From the NCBI GenBank assembly GCA_030765045.1, contig CM060965.1, forward strand, positions 149,630,874-149,694,873: a stretch of 64,000 nucleotides of DNA. Reading direction: 5' to 3'. Source of the DNA: Tenodera sinensis. Lineage: Eukaryota; Arthropoda; Insecta; Mantodea; Mantidae. The position numbers and the translations under genes were made by a program. Shown here piece by piece: positions 32,277 through 43,863 of this stretch (positions are counted from its first letter, which is position 1; each line of letters begins with the position of its first letter). The notes under the pieces are model-generated. The model was not told the DNA's origin and searched no databases. It saw only the letters and a list, made by a program, of their open reading frames with translations.

Positions 32277-32330
32277 TGATGGTGATGGTGATGGTGATGG
32301 TGATGGTGATGGTGATGGTGATGGTGATGA
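32277..32330 (+). repeat. (GGTGAT)n hexanucleotide array, probable LINE tail
   Basis: About nine GGTGAT units lie some 35 bases after the end of the LINE fragment. Short tandem repeats at the 3' end are usual for RTE-type elements, so the array is probably the element's tail. Confidence 0.8.
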
Positions 32331-33344
32331 GTAGAGCAAACGTGAGTTTAGAATAATCCCTTCAGTCATGTCATCTAGCCACATGTGTCTAGTTCTATTC
32401 ATGTATTACCTTAGGACTTAGTGTAACTATTGGCCTAAGGCCCCATTTAAGATGTGTGTGCATGTCAGAGAGAGAGAGAGAAAGAGAGAGAGAGAGCTCT
32501 TTAAATCCCCGGTAGACATAGCTACACGGATATATTAAATGTAGGCAACGCTTGAAGCATTTTTTAGCTACTTTCATTTTTGGAACTGAGACTGTAGAGA
32601 TTGCATGACCCTCTCTTTCTCTTTTCCCCCTTGAAGGTGATGGTAAGACTAAGCCACTCTGTTCCCAGATAATTGAGTATGGTTTGGCAGTCGTGCACTT
32701 TAATTCTGCTGTAAGATAAGCAAATTTATTAGGAGCCCTGTGGTTTTTAATTAAATCTGGAGGACCTTAAACCCCAAACGGTAGGTAAAAAGCTTTCTTC
32801 ATTGTGGAATGCTCATTTTGCAGTCCATACCTGGCTCAAATACAGACTAAAATTCTGCTCTTGGAGGCAGAAGATTCAAGGGGCAAAAGGCATTATGGAG
32901 TCACTGCTAGGCTGCATTCTGAAACTGTCGGTAATCTCGTGTTATCTAACTATATTAGTGGCGCAGGAGGCAAGGACATGTACTATGAAGGAAATATGGT
33001 TCTCATGATGTGTCAACAACTAGCTCGCGCACTGTAGAATGACGTCAAACTATTAGAACACCTGATAAGAGTGTAGCTACAAAGATTAATCACGGCAACT
33101 CATGAAGAGTGACTTCATTGTAATGCAATAGCATTATGGAAGCGCCTTGTTTCATTGCGAGTTTAAGAACAGATAAACTATTTTTCTGATATTACAAGAT
33201 TTGCAACAGGTGCAATCAACCTTGTAAAATCTATGGACACCAGCTTTTTAAGGGTAGATAGATGGCAGGTTTATTACAGTCTCTGTCCTAGCAAACCACT
33301 CATTCACCAGCTGGAAACCATATTGGGAGAAATGGAAAAAATCA
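32331..33344. other. Unassigned stretch with (GA)n array
   Basis: A (AG/GA)n array at about 32467-32497. Overlapping + frames at 32802-33037 have no recognisable domain. No other structure seen. Confidence 0.35.
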
Positions 33345-33866
33345 GTCCGTTTACTTTCGTACCACTTTATTATCTTCTACAGTTTTACTACATATGCATT
33401 TTCTTCTGGTTATTAATATAGTCTACAGTCTTTTGGGCTATTACAACTCACAATTTTTACTTCTTATAACCCTGCTCAGTCCTTTTACTGTCTTTCTTCA
33501 TTTCCTCTCTCTCTCTCTCTCTCGTGCAGCAATTACGATATAATCACTCGCAAGCTGAATCTTCTTACGACATACCAACACGACGACACACGCACAGCTG
33601 TCTTGCACTGACACACTGACCGACTCGTGTCTAACTGTAACTCCGAAAACTCATTTCTCTAGCCTCCTTGTATACTAGGGATGACGTCACACCGACCTTT
33701 CTCGCTACCGCTTCGATTGAAGTCACGTACCCATAGCAGTCGCGCGAGGCAGCCTGACTTTAAACCTCTTTGCCCACTCACCAGCTCGGCATATGATGTG
33801 AAGTAGCTTGGCATCGTCCGTCCTTTGTTGTGCACCGAGCCCGACTCGCAATATAATAATTGTGCA
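33345..33866 (-). repeat. LTR-like promoter repeat R2, copy 2
   Basis: A perfect CRE palindrome TGACGTCA (33682-33689) precedes TATACAAGG on the - strand, then AGTCGGTCAGTGTGTCAGTG, an arthropod initiator-like sequence. An internal (CT)n run lies at about 33508-33523. It aligns with the copies at 25.1 and 54.8 kb. Confidence 0.6.
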
Positions 33867-33980
33867 TGACCTGGTGGTCAGCGTGCTAACTTCCAAATCC
33901 AGTTTCCCGGATGCGATTCCCGACTGGAGATTTTTCTTTAGCCAGAATTATTTACTGTTGCCCTAATGTGTGGAATTATG

Positions 33981-33990
<10 letters not shown>
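33867..33990 (+). mobile_element. tRNA-derived SINE (family beta), copy 2
   Basis: CTGGTGGTCAGCGTGCTAAC (box A) and GATGCGATTCCCG (box B) are followed by AGATTTTTCTTTAGCCAGAATTATT...GGAATTATGAATGAG, matching copy 3. A (GA)n array (33983-34012) follows, then G-rich purine sequence to 34041. Confidence 0.65.
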
Positions 33991-34016
<26 letters not shown>

Positions 34017-34275
34017 AAGGGGAGAGAGAGAGGGGGGGAGAGTTTATGTGCGTGTGAATTTAGTGTAACAGATAAAACAAACACAAGGATTAGCTACACT
34101 GTGTGAGAGTAAACATTATTGGTAAATTTCAGTTGTTCTAAAGATGAACAGCCGTTCATATGGCCTTTGATATTAAAGGGGGCTTATAAATGGCACGTTA
34201 AAGGTGTTCTTTTATGGTTAGCTGGGCTTCTCTTCTGAAAGTTTATTTAATTATATATTTGATTAACGATTTGAT

Positions 34276-34785
34276 TATTTAATTATTTATTTACTTACTT
34301 ACCTACTTACCTACTCACTTACTCACCTCCTCACTTACTTACCTCCTTACTCACTTACTTACTCACTGACTTACTCACTTACTTACTCACTTACTTACTC
34401 ATTCACTCACTCACTCATTCACTCACTCATTCACTCACTCATTCACTCACTCACTCATTCACTCACTCATTCACTCACTCATTCACTCACTCATTCACTC
34501 ACTCATTCACTCACTCATTCACTCACTCATTCACTCACTCATTCACTCACTCACTCACTCACTCACTCACTCACTCACTCACTCACTCATTCACTCACTC
34601 ATTCACTCACTCATTCACTCACTCATTCACTCACTCATTCACTCACTCATTCACTCACTCATTTACTCATTTACTTGCTCATTTATTTACTGGCTGGCTT
34701 GCTCGCTTGCCTGCCTGCCTACCTCCCTACCTGCCTACCTGCTTATCTACCTACCTACTTACCTACTTATTTAGTTATGTGGATG
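34276..34785. repeat. 510-bp compound tetranucleotide/12-mer array
   Basis: It grades from ATTT through ACTT and ACTC units into a long run of the 12-mer CATTCACTCACT and pure CACT, then back through ATTT to GCTT/GCCT/ACCT units. The symmetry suggests outward expansion from a centre. The frame at 34707-34922 is not a gene. Confidence 0.92.
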
Positions 34786-35920
34786 TCGGTCTGTCCGCTT
34801 GCCGTCCGCCTGCCTGTCAGCCGGTCTATTGTGAGCCGATGAAAAAAGGAGTCATAAAATGCATATATGAATCTTTTGCTAGAACGTTCAAGGCTATGTA
34901 TGCAAACTTACATACAAATTAGAGGAAATCTGAAGTATAAGGGATACATTTCATACCCAATTACGCAAAATTCGAAACAAATTTGCTATGACACACTCGC
35001 ATGACTTTTTCTACCCTTGTACTAACTATTCCTACAAACACTTACCTATTCCACTATCTTGTGCATGTCACTTGTAAATATTTGCGGAAATTATTCCTAG
35101 TATTCTTCTAGGTGGAAAGGGAATATGAAAGAAAATCCAGTAGTTGGATGACTATCCTATTTTAGGGTTGCAATAAAGATATGCCTGGTAATCGATCTGT
35201 AGAAAAAGACGATTTTAAATATCGATAATAAAGGATAAAAAATCGTATAATGCAGAACTATTTTATAGAAAAAGTGTAGTAATGTACAAAATTATTATAA
35301 CATTTAGAAACAGGATAGCTAACCTTTCAGAATTATTTACTTACTGAATCTAGTGTAATGCACAGATGATTGTGCAAAGTTACAAGGAATCACGGGTACT
35401 TTGTAAACCAATATGTTCTAAGGCGCTTAATTGTAATTCAAAACGTCGGAAAAAACTAACAGTAAATTTAGTAATCACTCCACGAGTATCAAAAGGTAGA
35501 CTAATGACTTCCCGATTTGAAATTTTGGATTTCTCTTCAATAAGGAATGATTATAAGGCAATAAGGCTCGTAATGTAGTTTTTTCCCCTAATAAGCCTCC
35601 TTAATTTGGCTATGTTTTATTTCAAATCGGATTGTAGTGTCAAAAATTAATTCCTTATTTTGTTGCTTGTCAATGACAATTACGTCTATTCTTTCACAAA
35701 AATAGGGTAAAAATGTATTGTCAACGTAAATATCGCCTTTTCGAAACCATCCAATGTATATTTTAATAAGTTATGTTTAATTATTCCTGGATCTCAAAAG
35801 TTTCTTACTAACATTTCCTCAAACTAGTATGTATCTTCTTAACGTAAGGGAACAAGATATATGTATGTGTCGCCAAGTAAGAACTACAATTACCAGTATC
35901 GCGAAAATCAAATCACTTTC
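34786..35920. other. AT-rich stretch, possible outlying R1 sequence
   Basis: GCATGACTTTTTCTACCCTTGTACTAAC near 35000 recurs near 51120 just upstream of R1 copy e, so the R1 unit may start farther out than its core. No gene recognised. Confidence 0.35.
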
Positions 35921-35924
35921 CATG

Positions 35925-36887
35925 GCCTAAATTAGGCTTTGAACAATAGCCAAATATTTTAAAGTTGGTCGCTACATGAAGGCTTTGAAATTCCATTGTC
36001 TTTGCACAGCTAAGATATGTACACGTAAATAAAAACTTTGCATTTTGAAAGGTATAAGTACCACAAAGCTCATATAAACTGCAAGAAATATCTGCAAAAT
36101 GGTTCACTCCATTAAAATATTCATTTGGAAATATATTGTATGTTTTAACAAGATCTGTAGTTCTTGTACAGTAGGATTTGGTCTGTCTCTTATACTTCAA
36201 CAGTTACGTAAAAGTCATCAAGAGTAAACAGGACAACATGGGCTTGATCCAGAAAATTCAAAATATACATTTCATTTGCTATAAAAATATCTTAAACATT
36301 TGGCATTATAATAAAAATCGTTAGAGCCATTTTCGAGAAAATCAACATTTTCGAAGAAATTTCCATGTAAAGCTTAGTTTAGGGCGGAGGAATTTTCTTC
36401 AAACTCTTGGTGTTGCATCCATAAAATATATTAAACTTAAATACCTACTTCGGTTTTTGGCCCACTTCTCATTTACGAGTTACACTGTACACACACACGC
36501 ACACACACGCACACACACGCACACACACGCACACACACGCACACACACGCACACACACGCACACACACGCACACACACGCACACATGCACGCACACACAT
36601 AGGTCATCAAGAGTAAACAGGACTACATATGCTATAGCCAGAAAATTCAAAATATACATTTCATTTGTTATACACATATCTTAAACATATGGTATTTTAG
36701 TAAAAATCGGTAGAGTCGTTTTCAAGAAAACCAAAATTTTCGAAACATTTTCCATGTAAAGGGTAGTTTAGGTTTGGGCTATTTTCTTCAAAATCTTCGT
36801 GTCGCATCCTTGAGAGACATTAAACTTAAGTACCAACTTTGGTTTTTAATTCACTTTTCGTTTTAGTTATGCTCTCCTGACTGACCT

Positions 36888-36975
<88 letters not shown>

Positions 36976-37075
36976 CCTTTTTCTAAAACTGCCTTTTTGA
37001 ATTCAGGGGGTCTCGAAACATATTTCCGGTAAAATCTCTACATCGAAATTTTGGGTCGAATACAATACTTCCCCT
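35925..37075 (+). repeat. Interspersed repeat R1, copies b and c (tandem)
   Basis: Copy b (35925-36490) and copy c (36600-37075) are two partial R1 units in the same orientation. They share TCATCAAGAGTAAACAGGAC and the GAAAATTCAAAATATAC core. A 10-bp-unit array separates them, and copy c contains a (GACA)n(CA)n array (36890-36972). Confidence 0.75.
36491..36580. repeat. Nine perfect copies of a 10-bp unit
   Basis: ACACACACGC is repeated nine times without change, then degrades to 36600. The unit equals about one helical turn and is alternating purine-pyrimidine. The frame across it (36457-36684) is not a gene. Confidence 0.95.
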
Positions 37076-38034
37076 ACTTACTGCACGTAGTACATAAAGT
37101 ATGTAGATCCCTTTAAAACCTGCAATTTATTTAAAATTACTTTCCCGTGGCATTAGTTGTTTCCAAGATTCTGTTATTGGTTTGAATATTCACTGTTCGG
37201 TTGTTTCTTGCTGTCGTGAAAGATTATGAAATGTTCAGGCTAGTATATAGCAACCAGCTTTGAAGTATGTACCTACTTGACTGTTGCTTACACCTAAAAT
37301 GAATGTATAACGTTTTTTCTATTAACATTAATAAATAGAAAAAGAAACTTTAGCAAGTATTCCTTTTAGAAACCACGTGTATGAATAAAAGGTTAATGGC
37401 TATATAGAGTCATGAGAGTGCAAAATATCAACACTGGGATACTGGGAGAGTCAAGATCTCCGACATTTTTACCGCCTGCCAGAAGAGTGAGGCAGTGGAA
37501 TGGTTCTCTGATTTGAGAAATCCCGAGGGCCGTCAAACCTTTTTCTGACATTCTCTGGGGCTTGAGAGGTATTTGATCTTCCATCTATGAGTGACTTGGT
37601 ACAATACATAACCCTATTTCCTTTTCTGCGATGGTACGTTTTCTGCTCGCCCGAAGAAACCCATCGATTTGGATTTGAATCCGGAGGAAGCTGTGTCATC
37701 TATTCTGCTGCTACTGCTGTACAGACTGAGAAAAAATGAAGTACCTACATGCTGTGGGTGAAGTACGTTCCTATATTTCAAGTTGTATAACAAAAGTGTT
37801 GGAATATATGGAAATTCTCTTTATTGCTTACAATAAATGCATGTGGCGAGCTCGTCTCATCGATCAATTCCAGTCAGCATCGAACATGTGCTTACTGGTT
37901 TCTTCTTCTTATGACGAAAAAATACTTTGCCTTGTAAACACTTGACATTCTTGTTGCGATATAATCTCATCCATTGGTGTGTTAAGTTTTTCAATTATTA
38001 TGGTAGCTCAGGAGCTATCAAGAACTACTCACTT
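37076..38034. other. Unassigned stretch
   Basis: A - strand frame at 37469-37699 has no known domain. No copy elsewhere in the window noticed. Confidence 0.35.
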
Positions 38035-38262
38035 CCCGTCTCCCGCCTGTTCTCCTCTTCCTCTCTTCCCCTTTAGTACTCCCTCTTCCTCTCCCCCTCT
38101 CTCGCTACCTCTCCCTCTTTCTTTCTCTCCCTCTCTTTCTTTCTCTCCCTATGTCTCCTCTCCCCTCCCTCTCCCAGTCCCCCTCTCTCCCTCCCTTTCC
38201 CCCTCTCAGCCCCTCTCCCCCTCTCGGTCCCTCTCCCTCGCTCTCTCACCCTCCCTTGACAT
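38035..38262. repeat. Polypyrimidine tract (C+T, about 228 bp)
   Basis: Almost uninterrupted C and T on the + strand, mostly CCCTCT/CTTTCT words. It explains the open frames at 37979-38347 and 38206-38454. Confidence 0.92.
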
Positions 38263-41200
38263 GTGTGCGTGTGCAGTAACTTTTGTAAATAAATATATCA
38301 ACGTATGTTGCTTCGTTAGGATGACCTTAGATTTATATACACAATAACTAGCAATCTTTTGTATATGAATGAGGCAATCATCACTAACATCACAGTCAAC
38401 ATTTTCAGATATCAGGCTAGCAAGTAGAGTTCTTTGTGAGCGTGTTTGTGTCATCTTACCAAAAATGCTGATTGAGTTGTATTCTCTTGATGAATTTGTT
38501 TGTTAGTTTGTTGACTTGTAAAACGAAGAGTGTATTTTCATACCGGTCAATCATAAACAGGTTGTAAAGGTCTTGAACTGCATCTTCACAATGCACTTGC
38601 GAGAAGAACGCTAGGGCTTTGATCAACATTTGTCCATTCTAAAAGAACGCTGCTCTTATCTGATGCAATGGGACGTAAGGACTGTGCTGCAGCTTGAAAG
38701 TTAATGTAGAGGCATCCGCTGTTGAAGCAAGTCTGCTGGTAGTCCTATAGGTTCTCCTAACATAAGAGGTGCCAGTGCTGTATCCAAGACTTAGATTACT
38801 AGAGATCTTAGTCCACTATTTTGCTGTGATGGACGTCAAGAAGTTCACGAGATCACTGTAGACTGAGCAATCACACCACCTGCATTTTTCTTTGGTAATA
38901 ATAGACGGTAATTCCAAAGCGAACTATATAGAAATGGGGGCATGCCGTACTATCACAAATATGATATCCTTTAGTGCACAACTTGTGGCTAATTGGAAAA
39001 TTGATCAATAATTATCTGGGCAAACGTGTTCGAAGTGTCCCTGTGGAAATTACATCAGCTCTTCATGGTAAGGTGACTGTTTTGTTCCCAAATTAGGTAG
39101 TTTCTGATTATCGAAGGTGTGGCAGATGTCTGTGCTTTACTCGCCTTGCTAAATGGTAATCTTAATGGCATCGAAATGGATTAGATCCGAGATCAGAAGC
39201 CGGTTGTATTATTATGTTTGCTGGGAATTACTTCAGGTCAATGGTAAGCTGATGAAGCTTTGCCTAAGGGTTGCTGAAACACAAAAGCATGAAGTTTGTG
39301 AATGTATAATCGAAGCTGATTTGAACGCTAAGATAACAGTATGTTCAAGGTGGATTTTACCACCAGTGCAAACGGATTTGTGTAGTTGCACGTTAGTGTT
39401 ACGTGTGGCATATAAAGCGCTATCTCTTATTCAGCTGCTATTCGAACGGAAACGGCAATTGCACTTGACTAAGCATTTTGAGGGAGGGAACAATTGAATC
39501 ATGTAGAACGGAAGAACGCCAGAAAAATATTCAACTCTGATTTAGGTAAAGAGGATAGTGGATTATACGACCTATGCATGTGATATCTTTTTAGCCACAT
39601 TGTAAACAAATATTCATGTGGGCGAAGCCCCAGATGAAAGCTATTAATATGTACAAATAGAAAATAAAAGAGAAACTCTTGTTTACGTTTCCGAAACTAC
39701 CTATATTTATCCCATTTCAACAATATCTTAGATATTCACACTAGATTTTAGTTGCGAACATTTTGCATGTGAATTCTAAATGCTCAGTTTCCAGAAAACG
39801 CTTGATATTCCTGAAATTTTTAATATCACTAGGTTATTTTTACTTTTGGTGAATTAAATTGACGATATAATGTAAACATGGCCTTTTTCCTCATTTTTCC
39901 CTGAGATTGCTCCTTTCATACATATAATTTGCCTGAATTATACCATTACTATAAAAAATAGCGTTTATATCAACGTATTATGGATACTGCTGTGTGCATA
40001 TTAATTCTTAAACACATATTTCAAGAATGGTAATTTGGGTTATGTTGAATTTATGTTGTGACAGAGGAAAGTAAAATGTTTTAGGTTACATTATATTGAG
40101 CTTTTGGTGATATAAGAGATCTTGAGTGCAAAAGTCAAACAAGATTAACTAATGATGGGTCTTGCGGGTCTTGCATATAAATGAACCGTTCTGAGCAGAT
40201 AGGTTTTAGATAGGTCACGCATACTTGTAAATAAATGACGAACTGAAAAGGCACATGGTAGCGTACCCATTAAGACAATTGTTCTAATCTGAGCTATTCT
40301 GAAATGTAATTACTTATTCCATTAAAGTAGGAGTAATTATCTAAAACTGAAATTACGACGATCCTAAAATTTGTAACTTTTGTCAATTCCTTTGCTTCTT
40401 CACATTAGTTAGAGTAATTCATAATTATACTTCGCAAATACGTTATAAGATGAGGTATTAGTCCAGTTGTAATCACGTTTTTTAAAGCACATGTGATTGC
40501 CACTACCTTGAATGACAGATCTCATATTTTATAACGATACCAAATTTGCTACCTATAAATATTGAATTTCTGCATACTTGACGTTTGTTACTTTTTCATA
40601 TCATAAATTTTAGAAACAACGGAGTGAACGCGAAAAAAGTTCCCTGTGTTCCTACATTGAAATTTAAAAAAATGACTAATTCTACAAATTGTAAAGTAAC
40701 AATGTGGAATTGATATAAACTCATTACCAATCATACTCTAGAGAAATGAAACATTGTCGGTGAATTTATTAATTTTACCCAGTGGCATGTACCATACACA
40801 GAACGCGTTTTCGGGAGGAGCCTTTATAGAAATGACGGAATCTGCAAAAATAGATTCTATAATAATAAACATGGTCCTGTCTAGCAGCATGAGTCTTCTA
40901 CACCAGAACATGAAGTGGCATTAGTTATTTTTAAAAGAAAAGCAAATTCGCAACTGAATATGATCTAGTTCCGGTAATTTTGGATTCTGTGTTTGGTGCA
41001 AGAGATAATTATACAATACTAATACAATGCGAGCGAAACCGTTGCAGGAAACACACTTCTGTGTGAGAAATTCCAAGAAAGCTCAAGCACATGAGCATTG
41101 GGAATGATCTCATTGGTTTGAGAATTAAACACTGAGCTTTAGAAGAGAAAAACAGATTCATCTTTTTAATCTTGTTGCTTATAAAATGCGTTTAACTGTA

Positions 41201-41760
41201 CCATTACAATGTGCTGTACTTTTACAACTGTTTGGAAACAAACATATCTGTTCACCAAAAACTAAGCAGTCATTGCGGAATGAGAAAAACAAATGCAATA
41301 CCAGTAAAGAATATGATTGCAAAACTTGCTGATGATGGCCAAAAATGAGTGTTCGCGATTATAAAACACCCTAAAGGTTAACCGTTAAAAAGTGTCCAGA
41401 AACTATTTTAAATGTAAAGTTAAGGGAGCAGAATCAAAATAATCTAGTGAATGAAATTATTAAAATAACAGCAGAGTATAGCGGCATATCAGAAGACTAT
41501 TTTTCACGTTCGCAAAGAACCTAAACTAGTGATGTTATAAAAAGTTTTGAGACGATTTCGTTAAGTGTGCTGTTCGTTCTAAAGTGCATACATTTTTTTG
41601 ACAAACTACCAACAATAAGGTGTTAAATGCCGTCAACAGTAGCTCCAATTTATTCAACTTTAAGCCAACGAGCTCCCATGTATTGCTTTTAAAATGGGTT
41701 TTTGTTTGTGAAACGAAATAATGACAATGCAATTGTATAGGAATGGTACGGTGCTTTGGA
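38263..41760. other. 3.5 kb AT-rich stretch without recognised genes
   Basis: No transposase, RT, tRNA or tandem array recognised. The longest frame, 39153-39497 (+, 114 codons), has no domain I know and lacks supporting features. Confidence 0.4.
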
Positions 41761-41769
41761 CACGCAAAT

Positions 41770-42690
41770 ACCCGAGAAACATTCGCCACTATAGCAGGGA
41801 AAACAGAGATATATTACCCGATGGGTGGACGACAGCTACTGTACTTCAAAGGTGTGGGTTGCCCTACTGTTGCAAATAAAGTGTAAGTTTCACTTTCTGG
41901 TACTTCCCAGATATTGCGTAATCCAACTGGTAAGATTAAACGTCTAGTCCTTCACATAGGCAGTGATTCGGGCTTTGTTCATAGTGGGGCCCATATTTTT
42001 TAATTTAAGAGAGATAGTGATTACCACGAATGATAAGGGGGAACGTTTCCCAGCATCTCTACCATTGCTGGAACCTGGAAAGGTTACTGTCATGGACAAT
42101 GACGATTATTCGGCCATTCGAACTTTGAATGGCAAAACCAAGACATTGTTGAGCGGCTGCAAACACTGGGCATAGCTTCCGATACTAGTGACGTTAAAGT
42201 AGAACTGTTTAAGCCGACCCAGAAAGTAATGGATGACTGAATATCAATATGTAGTATATTACCTAGAAAGAAGTCCAGGTTCATTGAAAACAGCTGCCTC
42301 CTTATTGTAGTAAACTGAACCAATTGAGCTTCTGTATAGTCGTGTTAAAGACTACTTCACCAAAAACAATGAAACTTTCAAACTGAAGGAGGTGCCTTAG
42401 GTTTTAGAGGAAGCATTGGCTCATTTGGCAGACGGAGGTCAGACGTGTGTTCAAGGAAGAAAAGCTGTGGCAACTGCACTGTCTCACTTACCTTGTCGAC
42501 ATTTTGGTGAGAAAGTTACGCGATGACACTTCAGGGTCATCCTCAGATCTGAACTTTAAAGTTGCAGCATTAACTGTTAGCGATAACGACTCTGAATCTA
42601 ATATAAGTCAAATGTATTTTAAAATCATTTGTTTGTTTGAGTGCATTCACTTTGATTTTATGTTCTTGACATATTTCGTTTGATAGCAAA
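41770..42690 (+). pseudogene. Mariner/IS630-type DDE transposase relic
   Basis: With several stops and shifts the + strand reads LVLHIGSDSGFV (from 41944), LPLLEPGKVTVMDN (the second catalytic Asp at 42094-42096), TLNGKTK, then NPIELLYSRVKDYF (NPIE carries the third acidic residue, near 42316) and NETFKLKEV. This is the order seen in the large insect DDE_3/IS630-Tc1-mariner-related transposases whose C-terminus reads NPIE..W..VK.Y. The first Asp lies in the damaged YLDETW-like area near 41820. Terminal repeats were not found. Confidence 0.75.
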
Positions 42691-43544
42691 ATTTGATTTA
42701 CAGAAACAAAGTGTCATTTTATTGAGTATCATTTCATCTGTTTCATTAATTCATAGTCCAATATGACATTACGCTCCCTGTCGGGGAGCAGACGAACTTA
42801 TGGACCGGTGCACCGACTTGAGTAACTATCTCAACACATCACGGTGCTTTGTACCCTCCCCGCAACCAACAGCATACTCAAGGGTCGGATATAGCCAACA
42901 GATCATGCCTCGAACGTTGACGTCACCTACTAGGTCATCAACGGTGACGTTTTCGTGACGTAGCACGGCCAGGACATCGAGTTAAGCGAGAAACCTACTC
43001 AATGGAGCGAGGAATTCACACGGAATCAAACTCCAAGTCAGATGGCAATGTAGCTACCTTATATCGAATGGGGGCTGGTTATATTAACTTGCATAAGTTC
43101 TATTTTGCCTTGTAAATATTCTTGGTACGTAAAAGCTTCACAATAATTTCATTCGTTAAAATTCTGTATGTCTTCCTAAATTGGAATTGCGACAAAGAAC
43201 GGCTTATTAAATTTATTCTCAATTATATCTGCTACTTTGGCTAAACTAATAATTAGTATAATTATTATACTGAGAACCACTGGAAAGACATTATTCAAGT
43301 TTATAATTTTGAAGATTACCTTATACAATCAGACATTGAGAGATCGGCATCAAGATATTACTTGTAATTGTAGTCAGAAATACAATTTTCAAATAAATTA
43401 AGATTAAATGTTTTTAAGACCTATAATTAGACCGCATCACTTCCTACCATTGCAAACCAGATACCTTGAAGATTAGGAATTATTTATACGTACCACTTCT
43501 CTTACCCTTTACAAATGGGTAATTCACCTTTAACGTATATGCCT
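42691..43544. other. Unassigned stretch with a GC-richer island
   Basis: 42770-43080 is richer in GC and CpG and contains TGACGTCA (42918-42925) plus two further TGACG motifs by 42960, and a GCTCCC/GGGGAGC hairpin near 42770-42790. It may be part of an old LTR or promoter. The rest is AT-rich. Confidence 0.35.
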
Positions 43545-43863
43545 TGATTGTGCCGGAGGGTAAGGAACAAAAAAGAAAACTTAGCCACAACGGACAGAGT
43601 GAAGACCTGAAAGCGGGTGGTCAGCCACACACCAGTATAAGACCGAGCAAGAGGATGATATGGAACGCAGGCGAAATCGATGAGTGGAAAGGTGATTATG
43701 GAGAAATTGGTGGAATGAGTAGTGGGGGAAGCTGGAGAATCCGGGGAAAACCCACCCAGACGCCGCTTCGTCCACCACGAATACAACATGCTGGTCCCTG
43801 GGATAGAACCCGGGCCGCCTAGGTGGTAGGTGAGCGGTCTAACCACTCGCCCACGGCGCCGCC
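43545..43863 (-). mobile_element. tRNA-derived SINE (family alpha), copy 2
   Basis: On the - strand the head GCGCCGTGGGCGAGTGGTTAGACCGC, box B GGTTCTATCCC (43800-43810) and body GGTGGACGAAGCGGCGTCTGGGTGGG...CTGACCACCCGCTTTCAGGTCTTCACTCTGTCC match copy 1 closely. The two overlapping frames here are by-products. Confidence 0.85.

Noticed and set aside
34276..34785. CRISPR-like or satellite array
   Set aside because: Units are 4-12 bases with no spacers; simple-sequence expansion explains it.
36457..36684. His/Thr-rich and Cys/Val-rich small proteins
   Set aside because: Produced by (AC)n repeats; the same applies to 22357-22716, 44794-45006 and 45052-45436.
39153..39497. 114-codon gene in the 38-41 kb stretch
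   Set aside because: No domain, no codon-use signal I can judge, no neighbouring gene features; length is compatible with chance.
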